NCBI GenBank assembly: GCA_964631175.1
Contig: CAZVWH010000093.1
Location: 1 to 10,756, forward strand
Origin: CAZVWH01 sp964631175
Lineage (GTDB): Bacteria; Planctomycetota; Phycisphaerae; Sedimentisphaerales; Anaerobacaceae
Reading direction: 5' to 3'
Length of the DNA stretch: 10,756 nt
In this document: positions 1 through 6,484 of the stretch, piece by piece
Layout: every line of letters begins with the position of its first letter
Position numbering within the stretch: position 1 is the stretch's first letter
Translations under genes and position numbers: made by a program
Notes under the pieces: generated by a model
What the model was told of the DNA's origin: nothing
Databases searched by the model: none
What the model saw: the letters and a program-made list of their open reading frames with translations, nothing else

Positions 1-28
1 ATAAAAGAAGGGAAAAGGCAAGGGAAAA

Positions 29-61
29 GACAGAAGACAGAAAACGGAGGACAGAGGACGG
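29..61. repeat. Purine-rich dispersed repeat (GACAGA/GACGGA type)
   Basis: The stretch is built from degenerate 6-10 nt purine-rich units such as GACAGAAGACAG and GGAGGACAGAGGACGG. A related run of GGACGA/GGACGG units occurs at 6441-6470, in the spacer before oppA. Two related copies in 10 kb suggest a dispersed family. Whether it is mobile or slippage-derived cannot be told from this window. Confidence 0.55.
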
Positions 62-90
62 AATTTCCGGCTAATCGGAGTATTTGTGTC

Positions 91-123
91 AAAAAAACAA
101 AAACCCTGCCATAAATGGCAGGG
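91..123 (-). terminator. Rho-independent terminator of the opp operon
   Basis: On the minus strand an 8-bp perfect stem, CCCTGCCA / TGGCAGGG (104-111 with 116-123), closes a 4-nt loop. It is followed immediately by TTTTTGTTTTTTT (103-91). This is a textbook intrinsic terminator in the direction of the operon, about 150 nt past the oppF stop codon. No T-tract follows on the plus strand, so it should act in one direction only. Confidence 0.87.
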
Positions 124-133
124 CTAAACATTG

Positions 134-168
134 ATTTGTGTTAATCCGTGAAATCTGTGCCTCGTGTC
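134..168. repeat. Short GTG-rich dispersed repeat
   Basis: The stretch contains staggered GTG units about 10 nt apart (TTTGTGTTAAT, CCGTGAAAT, CTGTGCC, CGTGTCC). I recall very similar text as a dispersed intergenic repeat in planctomycete and other metagenomic genomes, but there is no second copy in this window to prove it. Confidence 0.35.
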
Positions 169-275
169 CAGAGAAAAATAACAATGCAAAAATAACCAAT
201 TACCATGATAATTTTAAAGTAAAAAGTCCAAAGGCAAAAGGAAAAACACGGCGTCCATCGCGGGGGTCGAGCTTT

Positions 276-1259
276 TTATAAATATTTCCAACATGCGACG
301 AGATGGCCCTTATGTTTTTTGCTTTCCTGTAATGCAGGCATCCTCTTAAAACAATCGCTATAGCACTTCGGGCATCTCGGGCTGAAGGTACAGCCGGGAG
401 GCGGATTCAAGGTACTCGATACTTCGCCGCTGACTACATATCTACGGTATCGCCTTGACGATTCAACCTGCGGAATCGCCGACAATAAGGCGCACGTATA
501 TGGATGAAGAGGATTTCGATACAACTGTTGTGCCGTGGCCTGCTCCACTATTCTGCCCATATACATAACCGCCACTACATCGCAGAAAAATCCAACAACA
601 GCCAAATCGTGTGCGATAAATAAATACGTCATCCCGAATTCTTCCTGCAGGTCTTTTAACAAATTCAGAATCTGCGACCGAATCGAAACATCCAGGGCGC
701 TGACCGGCTCATCACATATTACCAATTTCGGTTTCAGCGCCAAGGCCCTGGCTATGCCGATTCGCTGCCTCTGTCCACCTGAGAGCTCATGTGGATAACG
801 ATTTATATGGTCGGCAGACAATCCTACCCTGCGAAGCAGCGTTGCTACTTGTTCGGTTAACTCACTACCGGTTACCACTCTATGAATCTTTAACGGCTCA
901 GCTATGATATTGCCAACGGTCATTCTCGGATTCAACGAGCCGAACGAGTCCTGAAAAATGAGGCTGATTTGTCTGCGGAGCCGGTGAAGTTTGTCCCTAT
1001 CAGCCGACAAAACATCCGTTTGTCCGAAGGTTATCCTTCCTGCTGTAGCAGGAGTCAGCCGAACTATGGTTCCGGCAACGGTTGTTTTGCCACAGCCGCT
1101 TTCGCCGACAAGTCCAAACGTCTGCCCTGTTTTGATGCCGAAACTAATCCCATCAACTGCTTTGATAAAACCAGCCGTTCGCCGCAATAGACCTTTCTTA
1201 ATCGGGAAGTAGGTCTTTAAGTTCTCAACTTCAAGCAGATAATCGTTTGTACTCAACAT
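276..1259 (-). CDS. oppF: Oligopeptide ABC transporter ATP-binding protein OppF
   Basis: This is one of the two ATPase subunits that power peptide import at the inner face of the cytoplasmic membrane. The 327-aa product has all ABC motifs in order: Walker A GESGCGKT (52-59), Q-loop Q103 in IFQDSF, signature LSGGQ (159-163), Walker B LVICDEP with D183/E184, D-loop SALD (187-190) and H-loop H217. After it comes the oligopeptide-transporter C-terminal domain, with the usual cysteines C290, C296, C303 and C323. The KAVDGISF and QDSFGSLNPRMTV motifs are OppF/DppF-like, which separates it from the OppD-type partner. Length is normal for the family. The start is ATG at 1259, with no clear Shine-Dalgarno sequence. 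It is the last gene of the operon but lies 203 nt from oppD behind a block of repeats, so its expression could be partly uncoupled. A terminator follows at 91-123. Confidence 0.93.
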   Translation of the reverse strand: MLSTNDYLLEVENLKTYFPIKKGLLRRTAGFIKAVDGISFGIKTGQTFGLVGESGCGKTTVAGTIVRLTPATAGRITFGQTDVLSADRDKLHRLRRQISLIFQDSFGSLNPRMTVGNIIAEPLKIHRVVTGSELTEQVATLLRRVGLSADHINRYPHELSGGQRQRIGIARALALKPKLVICDEPVSALDVSIRSQILNLLKDLQEEFGMTYLFIAHDLAVVGFFCDVVAVMYMGRIVEQATAQQLYRNPLHPYTCALLSAIPQVESSRRYRRYVVSGEVSSTLNPPPGCTFSPRCPKCYSDCFKRMPALQESKKHKGHLVACWKYL

Positions 1260-1264
1260 TTAGC

Positions 1265-1366
1265 AAAACCAAAATTCAAATATCAAATGTTCAAAATGAC
1301 ACTTATGTGACAGCAAAGCTGTTAATTTTAGTCATTTGGATTTGTTTCGGATTTCGTATTTGATTC
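1265..1366. repeat. AT-rich inverted repeat pair in the oppD-oppF spacer
   Basis: A left arm (about 1265-1300, ending CAAAATGAC) and a right arm (about 1331-1366, starting GTCATTTGG) are imperfect inverted copies of a CAAA-rich sequence. Between them is a small hairpin, ACAGC AAA GCTGT (1310-1322). The text resembles dispersed AT-rich repeats I recall from similar genomes. Together with the element at 1384-1467 it fills the whole spacer between oppD and oppF. Confidence 0.45.
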
Positions 1367-1383
1367 TTCATAAAACAGTAATT

Positions 1384-1467
1384 GGTAGGGTGGGGTCATA
1401 CCCCACCAATCCTTATCTTTGTTATATAAATCAAAATGTTCGGTGGGGTAAAAGACCCCACCCTACC
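1384..1467. repeat. REP-like two-hairpin element overlapping the oppD stop codon
   Basis: The ends are a perfect 14-bp inverted repeat, GGTAGGGTGGGGTC (1384-1397) and GACCCCACCCTACC (1454-1467). Inside it, TACCCCACC (1399-1407) pairs with GGTGGGGTA (1442-1450). The element can also fold as two separate hairpins, GGTGGGGT-CAT-ACCCCACC and GGTGGGGT-AAAAG-ACCCCACC, around a central AT-rich spacer of 34 nt. The GTAGGG/CCCTAC ends and double-hairpin layout match the element inside the transposase gene at 10635-10714. On the minus strand its terminal GTAGGG contains the TAG stop codon of oppD (1465-1463). Confidence 0.8.
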
Positions 1468-2590
1468 CTTTTTCGTATCCAGGAGCGTACCAACACGCGA
1501 CGTAGCGTCCGGGCTGGACTTCTCTCAGTTCCGGCTCAATCGTCTGACAGCGCTCGTCTGCGCAGCCTGTCGGACAACGAGGATGAAATTTACAGCCGGC
1601 CTGTCCGGAGCCAGATCGAAGGATCGAAAAATGTAACGGCTCAGGAACCGTTCCTGGAATTGTCGGCAGACGCTTATGGGCTTGGCCATCCCTTGCGGGA
1701 GCTGATACGCCTAACCGGGGTAAAGACCGAAGCAGACCTTGCGTATATGGATGGAAAGGCTCTGCAAAGAGCTGCCGCGAATCAGCCATTTCTACTATCC
1801 TTGACGCATACATCACCGCGATGTTATCTGCCCGCTCAGCTACTACGCCCAAATCGTGCGTTATCAGCAAGATACTCATCCCGGTTTGCCTCTGCAACTG
1901 CTCCAGCAAATCCAGTATCTGCGCCTGAATCGTTACATCCAGTGCGGTTGTCGGCTCATCAGCTATCAAAAGTGCCGGTTTACAACTGACCGCCATTGCT
2001 ATCATAACCCGCTGCTGCATTCCGCCGGAGAGCTGATGCGGATACATTTTCGCTATTTGTTTTGGGTCAGCTATGCTAACTTTTCTAAGTGTATCAATGG
2101 CGTCGGCCCATGTGGGCCTGGCCATTTCCCTGGGAATCTGGCCCCTCGGGCTCTCGACCGACGATCTACGAACCTGTCGGGCGTTTTTTCTCTGATGTAG
2201 TTTGATAGCCTCGGCAATCTGATTGCCCACCATATATACCGGATTGAGGCTCGTCATCGGCTCCTGAAAAACAATAGCGATTTTATTGCCACGGATGTCA
2301 CGCATTTTTTTTTCGCTTAGCTTGGTAAGGTCCTGGCCATCCAATAAAACGCTGCCGCTTACCCCCGCTGCCGGCTTGCGCAGCAAACCGCGGGGGCCCG
2401 GCGGCACGGACACAAGCTGAAGGATGGCCAAAGCGGTGGTGCTTTTGCCGCAGCCGCTTTCACCAACCAGGGCAAATGTCTTGCCCTTTTCGATGGCAAA
2501 ACTTACATTCTGCACCGCCTTGACGCTGCCGGCAGGGATATAAAAGTGTACCGACAAATTTTTAACTTCCAGCAATATCTTTTTTTGCAT
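1463..2590 (-). CDS. oppD: Oligopeptide ABC transporter ATP-binding protein OppD
   Basis: This is the second ATPase of the peptide importer, working with OppF at the cytoplasmic face. The 375-aa product shows Walker A GESGCGKST (43-51), Q-loop Q109 in VFQEPMTSLNP, signature LSGGMQQR (187-194), Walker B LLIADEP with D211/E212, D-loop TALD (215-218) and H-loop H245. The C-terminal oligopeptide domain carries IPGTVP and GCKFHPRCP, with C333, C339, C348 and C366. The LSGGMQQR signature and TTALDVTIQAQ are OppD/DppD-type. It is somewhat longer than the usual 320-340 aa. Extra residues appear around 60-80, 141-162 and 320-330, the second of these coinciding with palindromic DNA. The ATG at 2590 lies 4 nt after the oppC stop. 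The TAG stop lies inside the repeat at 1384-1467, so the last codons (GYEKG) may be altered relative to an ancestral end. Confidence 0.93.
   Translation of the reverse strand: MQKKILLEVKNLSVHFYIPAGSVKAVQNVSFAIEKGKTFALVGESGCGKSTTALAILQLVSVPPGPRGLLRKPAAGVSGSVLLDGQDLTKLSEKKMRDIRGNKIAIVFQEPMTSLNPVYMVGNQIAEAIKLHQRKNARQVRRSSVESPRGQIPREMARPTWADAIDTLRKVSIADPKQIAKMYPHQLSGGMQQRVMIAMAVSCKPALLIADEPTTALDVTIQAQILDLLEQLQRQTGMSILLITHDLGVVAERADNIAVMYASRIVEMADSRQLFAEPFHPYTQGLLRSLPRLGVSAPARDGQAHKRLPTIPGTVPEPLHFSILRSGSGQAGCKFHPRCPTGCADERCQTIEPELREVQPGRYVACWYAPGYEKG
2105..2143. repeat. Tandem palindromes inside oppD (possible in-frame insertion)
   Basis: Two adjacent palindromes occupy this coding stretch: GGCCCA-TG-TGGGCC (2105-2118), and a 24-nt one (2120-2143) whose ends are GGCC and whose core is TTCCC-T-GGGAA. 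They encode about residues 150-162 of OppD, part of a segment rich in S, R and P that I recall as absent from typical OppD proteins between the LHQ region and the TLRKVSI helix. It may be a repeat inserted in frame; this is inferred from memory of the family, without an alignment. Confidence 0.35.
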
Positions 2591-2594
2591 ACGC

Positions 2595-3572
2595 TTATTG
2601 AGTCCTCAACCCCTTAGGGGCCAACTTGGGATCAAGACAGTCACGCAAAGCGTCACCAAAGATATTCATCGCCAGTGAAATAAAAAATATAGCAAGTGTG
2701 GCAGCAGCCATTTGCCACCATACTCCTCGTGACATCTCGATCCTTGCATCATTTATCATAGCTCCCCAGCTTGGCCGATTGGCCTCACCCAGACCAAGAA
2801 AGCTCAAGATTACTTCGGCGTGTATGAAGGCGACAAACCGAATGGAAAAATCGATAATAACCAAATGAAATACATTCGGCAGCAAATGCCTGAAGATAAT
2901 TCGGCTGTTGCTACAGCCATAGCTTCGCGCCGCCAGCACATACTGGCGCTGTTTGTGTTTGATGACCTCGCCTCGTACAAGGCGGCAAAGTCCAACCCAA
3001 CTGGTCAAACCGATGGCCAGATAGACCGATGTGATTCCTGTTAGTTTATGTCCGAATAAAGTTCTATCCCGCAAAACCACTGCAAAGGCCAATATCAACA
3101 ATATGTAAGGGATAGAGCTTAGTGTTGAATAAATCCAGACGATAATCTCATCAATGATACCGCGAAAATAACCGGCCATCGCTCCTAATGGGACTCCGAT
3201 AGCTATGCTTACGAAAGAAGCACAAAGGGCAACCGTAAGGGAAATCTTCGCACCGTACAGAGTCTTACGAAAAACGGATTGGCCGAATATGTCGGTGCCA
3301 AATATATGCTGGGTGCTGGGCGGCTCATATTGTTTGCCGATTTGCTCCGACCATTTCACAGCCGCCCATTGCCGGTTGCAAATCTCACCTACGTAAATCG
3401 ACCCCGCTAACAGAAAATAAACGACAATAATAACGAAACTGACCATGGCCGGTTTTCGCCTGCGAAGCCTTCTGAGACCATCCTTCCCTGCTCCGCCGAA
3501 GCGCTTCGCCAAGGCGAGCCAAAGTCTCTTTCCTTTTGGTGCTTGTTTGGTTCTATTTTGCTGATTATTCAA
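2595..3572 (-). CDS. oppC: Oligopeptide ABC transporter permease OppC
   Basis: This inner-membrane permease forms the peptide channel with OppB. The 325-aa product has a positively charged cytoplasmic N-terminus (1-42), a first membrane segment at about 43-63, then a periplasmic loop with the OppC hallmark QHIFGTDIFGQSVF (88-101). Further membrane segments lie at roughly 107-135, 140-166, 178-198, 232-256 and 287-305. The EAA loop that docks on the ATPases is at about 210-233 (YVLAARSYGCSNSRIIFRHLLPN). The C-terminus GDALRDCLDPKL is typical of the family. The start is TTG at 3572, overlapping the oppB stop by 8 nt, with GAGAG six bases upstream; no good ATG exists before the first membrane helix. 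An unusual palindrome encodes residues about 19-28. Confidence 0.92.
   Translation of the reverse strand: MNNQQNRTKQAPKGKRLWLALAKRFGGAGKDGLRRLRRRKPAMVSFVIIVVYFLLAGSIYVGEICNRQWAAVKWSEQIGKQYEPPSTQHIFGTDIFGQSVFRKTLYGAKISLTVALCASFVSIAIGVPLGAMAGYFRGIIDEIIVWIYSTLSSIPYILLILAFAVVLRDRTLFGHKLTGITSVYLAIGLTSWVGLCRLVRGEVIKHKQRQYVLAARSYGCSNSRIIFRHLLPNVFHLVIIDFSIRFVAFIHAEVILSFLGLGEANRPSWGAMINDARIEMSRGVWWQMAAATLAIFFISLAMNIFGDALRDCLDPKLAPKGLRTQ
3491..3520. repeat. GC-rich palindrome in the oppC N-terminal coding region
   Basis: A perfect 12-nt palindrome, CGAAGCGCTTCG (3497-3508), is flanked by near-complementary CTCCGCC (3491-3497) and GGCGAG (3513-3518). It encodes residues about 19-28 (ALAKRFGGAG) in the variable cytoplasmic extension before the first membrane helix. 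It may be a repeat tolerated in a non-conserved region, or chance in GC-rich coding DNA. Confidence 0.3.
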
Positions 3573-4503
3573 GAGACACTCTCGGATCGACTAAAGCGTA
3601 ACAAATATCGGCCAGAAGGTTAAAAAGCACAAACAAAATCGCACTGATATATGTCATTGCATTTATTACAAAGTAGTCACGCGACGATGTCGCTTCTACC
3701 ATTAAATAGCCCAGGCCTGGTATTCCGAAAAACCGCTCTAACAACAACGACCCTAAAAACAGGTAGGGAATCGTCAGCGTCACACGCGTGATGATTGGCA
3801 CCATCGCATTTTTCAAAACATGTTTGAATAGCACTCGTTTTGTGCTTAAGCCCTTAGCAAAAGCGGTTCGCACATAGTCGTTTCGCATCTCATCCAGCAT
3901 TACGGTGCGGTAAAAACGCAGATTCGCCCCCAACCCCGCTGCAATGCCAATTAAAACCGGCAAAGCTACACATTTATAAAGCGGCAAATCAGGCTCGAAA
4001 AACACCGGGAATATCCACCATTTGTAGGCGAGGAAATATTGTCCGAAAAGAATAAAGCTCAAATAGGGAATGCTCATTCCGGCTACACAAATCACAACCA
4101 CAAGAACATCCCAAACCGTTCCGTGAGCAAAAGCTACAAAAAGAGACATGCTGACCGAAATAATTAAAATCCCCAAAAACATTGGAATTGTTATTGCCAG
4201 CGAAGGTCCGAGCCCCCTTTTTATCTTGTCAATCACCCGCTCACGGTCCAAAGCCCTGCCAAAATCAAAGATCAACGCATTCTTAACGTGATTTAGGAAC
4301 TGACTATCTCGTGAAAAAAATAATGGTTTGTTCATCCCATACTCTTCGCGGACTTCTTCTATAACCTGCGGCGACGCACCTTTTCCCGCTATTTGAATCG
4401 CCGGATCGCCAGGGACCACTTTAAATAGTACGAATGTAAGCAGCAAAACTCCAAAGACGATGGGAATCGTATATAAAAGTCTCCTTATGATGTATGTGGT
4501 CAT
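3565..4503 (-). CDS. oppB: Oligopeptide ABC transporter permease OppB
   Basis: This inner-membrane permease pairs with OppC to form the translocation pore. The 312-aa product begins MTTYIIRRLLYTIPIVFGV, the classical OppB/DppB N-terminal helix (about 9-29), followed by the FKVVPGDPA motif (27-35) and the periplasmic EEYGMNKPL segment (53-61). More membrane segments lie at roughly 101-125, 133-157, 177-197, 234-256 and 281-305. The EAA coupling loop is DYVRTAFAKGLSTKRVLFKH (209-228). The protein ends DPRVSLE, as is typical. Length is normal. The ATG at 4503 overlaps the oppA stop in an ATGA arrangement, and its end overlaps oppC by 8 nt, both signs of translational coupling. Confidence 0.94.
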   Translation of the reverse strand: MTTYIIRRLLYTIPIVFGVLLLTFVLFKVVPGDPAIQIAGKGASPQVIEEVREEYGMNKPLFFSRDSQFLNHVKNALIFDFGRALDRERVIDKIKRGLGPSLAITIPMFLGILIISVSMSLFVAFAHGTVWDVLVVVICVAGMSIPYLSFILFGQYFLAYKWWIFPVFFEPDLPLYKCVALPVLIGIAAGLGANLRFYRTVMLDEMRNDYVRTAFAKGLSTKRVLFKHVLKNAMVPIITRVTLTIPYLFLGSLLLERFFGIPGLGYLMVEATSSRDYFVINAMTYISAILFVLFNLLADICYALVDPRVSLE

Positions 4504-6401
4504 TTTGTTTTCTTCACCAGCTCTTTATATGCATCTCTTTTTCTCTTGTCGATTTTGTGATATTTGACCAATCCAAATTGAAAAGCGTGCGGCTTGTAAT
4601 TACCAAGCCAGTCGTGGTATAGCATATATGCGACCGGATGATTTATAAACGCAGCCGGACAGTCACGAATTATGATCTGTTCAGCCTGTCGGTATAATTC
4701 TACCCTTGCCGGGCAATCAGGCATACAAGAGGCCTTTTCGTAAAGCTTATCGAATTCCGAGCTGCGGTAATTAAAACTATTAACTCCGGGCGAAATATTC
4801 TTGCTATAGAAAAGTTTTAGGAAACTTTCTGCATCCGGATAGTCCGCCGTCCATAGGCAATAAAACATCTGAGCGCTTTTTGTACGGATTTTATTTAAGA
4901 AGGTAGCCAAATCAAGATACTCCAGCTCAACATCCAAACCGGCATCTTTAAGGCATCTTTGCCAGAATTGGCCTATCTGCCTGGCCATTATATCCGTCCC
5001 AGCCATTGATAATTTAAGAGTTGGAATTTTGCCGCGACTCGGCTGAGGACGTTCGGCTGAGCTCAGTCGAAGCCCTTGTCGAAGTCCATAAATCTTTTGC
5101 GCTTGCCTAACAAGCTGTTTGGCTTTTTCCGGGTCATATCTCTGGCCCGTCTTTTTAATATCAGGATTGTAAGAATTCATTACAGGTGGAATAAGGCCGT
5201 GTGCAATCTCGTCTCTACTATTCCAGAAAAGCTCGATGTATTTAGCCCGATCCAACGCTAAACTAATCGCTTCTCTTAACGGCTTATTAGCTCCGAGAAT
5301 TTTGTCTTCCAAATTAAAACCAATATATAAGGTACTGGGCTGTCTGTACGTGTTGAAGCGTATATTTCTTTTGGTCATTGCAGGTGTCAACCCCATTAGA
5401 AAATCGCCGAGAATTAAAGGGTCGGTTCCATGCCGTGTTATTTCTAACGGGGTCAAATCCATAGAAGCTGCTATCGCCTGGCCGAAATTATCCTTCGGAA
5501 TAATAATATTATCGATCTGACCTCGTAAAAACAAAAACCAGCGAGGCTGATCCTCTTCGATTATCCGGAAAATTACTCTGTCCACAAAAGGCATTGTTTT
5601 CCCTGCATCATCGAGCAATCCTTGCTCAGCATCTTGTTGCTGGCCTTGCGTCGGATAATAATCTTTGCGGAAATTAGGGTTACGAACGAGGTCGATATAA
5701 CTGCCTCGGTGCCAGGTTTTCAGCATGAAAGGCCCCGTACCGACAGGGTGACTTATGACATCTTGGCCGTAGTAATCCACCGCTTCTTTAGATAGTGCTA
5801 CTGCCTGGTAAGTCAATACATAGATTAGCTGCGGCCAGGGCTTTTTAAGTTTTATGACCAGAGTGTAATCGTCGGGTATCTGCAGCCCTTCAACCGGACG
5901 GCAGTAATCCACATCTTCTTCGCTCTGGCAGGTTTTGGTATATTCTCTAAATTCGTCCAGACCAACAATTTTATCTTCAAAGATCCACCAGTTCTTGCTG
6001 CAGTTTTTGATATCGGCGATTCTTTTGAGTGAATAAATAAAATCAGAAGCCTTCAATTCTCTGCCTTTGCCGTCCTGAAAGCACGGGTCGTCGTGAAAAT
6101 AAACTCCGTTCTTAATCTTTATGGTGTACGTTAAAATATCGTCGCTGACCTGTGGCATACCATCAGCCAAGAGAGGTACAACCTCATAGGGTCTTTTCAG
6201 GTAATGATATTCATAGAGAGGCTCAAAAATCTGGGCGAGAACTATGTGCTCGTAGATACTCTCCCAATTGCCGGGATCCAGCGTGCCAATTTTTGCCGGT
6301 AAAACAGAATGAATAACTAATTCGTTGGGGTCACGATTCGGGTCGGCTCCGCAGCCGGTAAATAAAATCACTGATATTGAAATTAGAACGACAAATTTCA
6401 A
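4500..6401 (-). CDS. oppA: Oligopeptide-binding lipoprotein OppA
   Basis: This is the extracytoplasmic substrate-binding protein (SBP_bac_5 family) that captures peptides for the OppBCDF importer. I start it at TTG 6401: AAAGGA (6414-6409) lies 7 nt upstream, and the product begins MKFVVLISISVILFTGC, a textbook lipoprotein signal with the lipidated cysteine at residue 17. The frame stays open to a GTG at 6488, but that adds 29 residues encoded partly by a purine-rich repeat. The 633-aa mature-type protein has the family landmarks TLDPGNWESIYEHIV, a VYFHDDP segment, YPDAESFLKLFYS, and a YMLYHDWLGNYKPHAF end. In this numbering, residues about 439-456 (GLRQGLRLSSAERPQPSR) are encoded by a palindromic repeat and look like an insertion before GKIPTLKLSMAGTD. 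The peptide ligand range is unknown. Confidence 0.9.
   Translation of the reverse strand: MKFVVLISISVILFTGCGADPNRDPNELVIHSVLPAKIGTLDPGNWESIYEHIVLAQIFEPLYEYHYLKRPYEVVPLLADGMPQVSDDILTYTIKIKNGVYFHDDPCFQDGKGRELKASDFIYSLKRIADIKNCSKNWWIFEDKIVGLDEFREYTKTCQSEEDVDYCRPVEGLQIPDDYTLVIKLKKPWPQLIYVLTYQAVALSKEAVDYYGQDVISHPVGTGPFMLKTWHRGSYIDLVRNPNFRKDYYPTQGQQQDAEQGLLDDAGKTMPFVDRVIFRIIEEDQPRWFLFLRGQIDNIIIPKDNFGQAIAASMDLTPLEITRHGTDPLILGDFLMGLTPAMTKRNIRFNTYRQPSTLYIGFNLEDKILGANKPLREAISLALDRAKYIELFWNSRDEIAHGLIPPVMNSYNPDIKKTGQRYDPEKAKQLVRQAQKIYGLRQGLRLSSAERPQPSRGKIPTLKLSMAGTDIMARQIGQFWQRCLKDAGLDVELEYLDLATFLNKIRTKSAQMFYCLWTADYPDAESFLKLFYSKNISPGVNSFNYRSSEFDKLYEKASCMPDCPARVELYRQAEQIIIRDCPAAFINHPVAYMLYHDWLGNYKPHAFQFGLVKYHKIDKRKRDAYKELVKKTK
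5034..5087. repeat. Palindromic repeat inserted in frame in oppA
   Basis: The core TTCGGCTGAGCTCAGTCGAA (5052-5071) is a 20-nt palindrome with one mismatched pair (G5056/T5067, a wobble pair in RNA). On the minus strand an outer GGACTTCG (5087-5080) can alternatively pair with CGAACGTCC, one base bulged. The nearby CTCGGCTGAG (5038-5047) partly repeats the core. The stretch is fully open in the oppA frame and encodes an R/S/P/Q-rich segment where I recall homologues having a short loop. I also recall TTCGACTGAGCTCAG-type sequence as a dispersed repeat in other bacterial genomes. Confidence 0.65.
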
Positions 6402-6408
6402 GGCATAA

Positions 6409-6414
6409 TCCTTT
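6409..6414 (-). promoter_or_regulatory. Ribosome binding site deciding the oppA TTG start
   Basis: AAAGGA on the minus strand is 7 nt upstream of the TTG at 6401-6399. The start gives an immediate, well-formed lipoprotein signal peptide. An ATG at 6406-6404 is out of frame, and the in-frame GTG at 6488 has no better site. Confidence 0.65.
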
Positions 6415-6440
6415 ATTGCCTTGTGTATGCCTCGGCAAAA

Positions 6441-6470
6441 CGAAGGACGATGGAAGATGGACGACGGACG
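6441..6470. repeat. Purine-rich repeat between the HEAT-like gene and oppA
   Basis: Degenerate GGACGA / GGAAGATGG / GGACGACGGACG units resemble those at 29-61. It fills most of the 83-nt spacer between the stop codon at 6485 and the oppA start at 6401. Translating through it gives a meaningless H/R/P/S-rich leader, which supports the shorter oppA start. Confidence 0.55.
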
Positions 6471-6484
6471 TCCCTCGTGGCTCG

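Larger units (their letters stand above)
1..275. other. Gene-free stretch downstream of oppF, rich in short repeats
   Basis: No coding region is supported here. From left to right it holds a purine-only-like repeat (about 29-61), an intrinsic terminator for the minus-strand operon (91-123), a short GTG-rich repeat (about 134-168), and an A-rich tail (about 180-250) with repeated AAAGGCAAAAGG-like runs. It looks like a pile-up of dispersed non-coding repeats beyond the operon end. Confidence 0.7.

Noticed and set aside
285..410. C-terminal cysteines of OppF (and of OppD) as a novel metal site
   Set aside because: The GCxFxPRC...C...VAC pattern is usual in the OppD/OppF C-terminal domain and not specific to this organism.
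1336..1989. A 217-codon open frame on the plus strand
   Set aside because: It lies antisense to oppD, starts in repeat sequence, and its translation resembles no protein family. oppD with all ABC motifs is clearly the real gene here.
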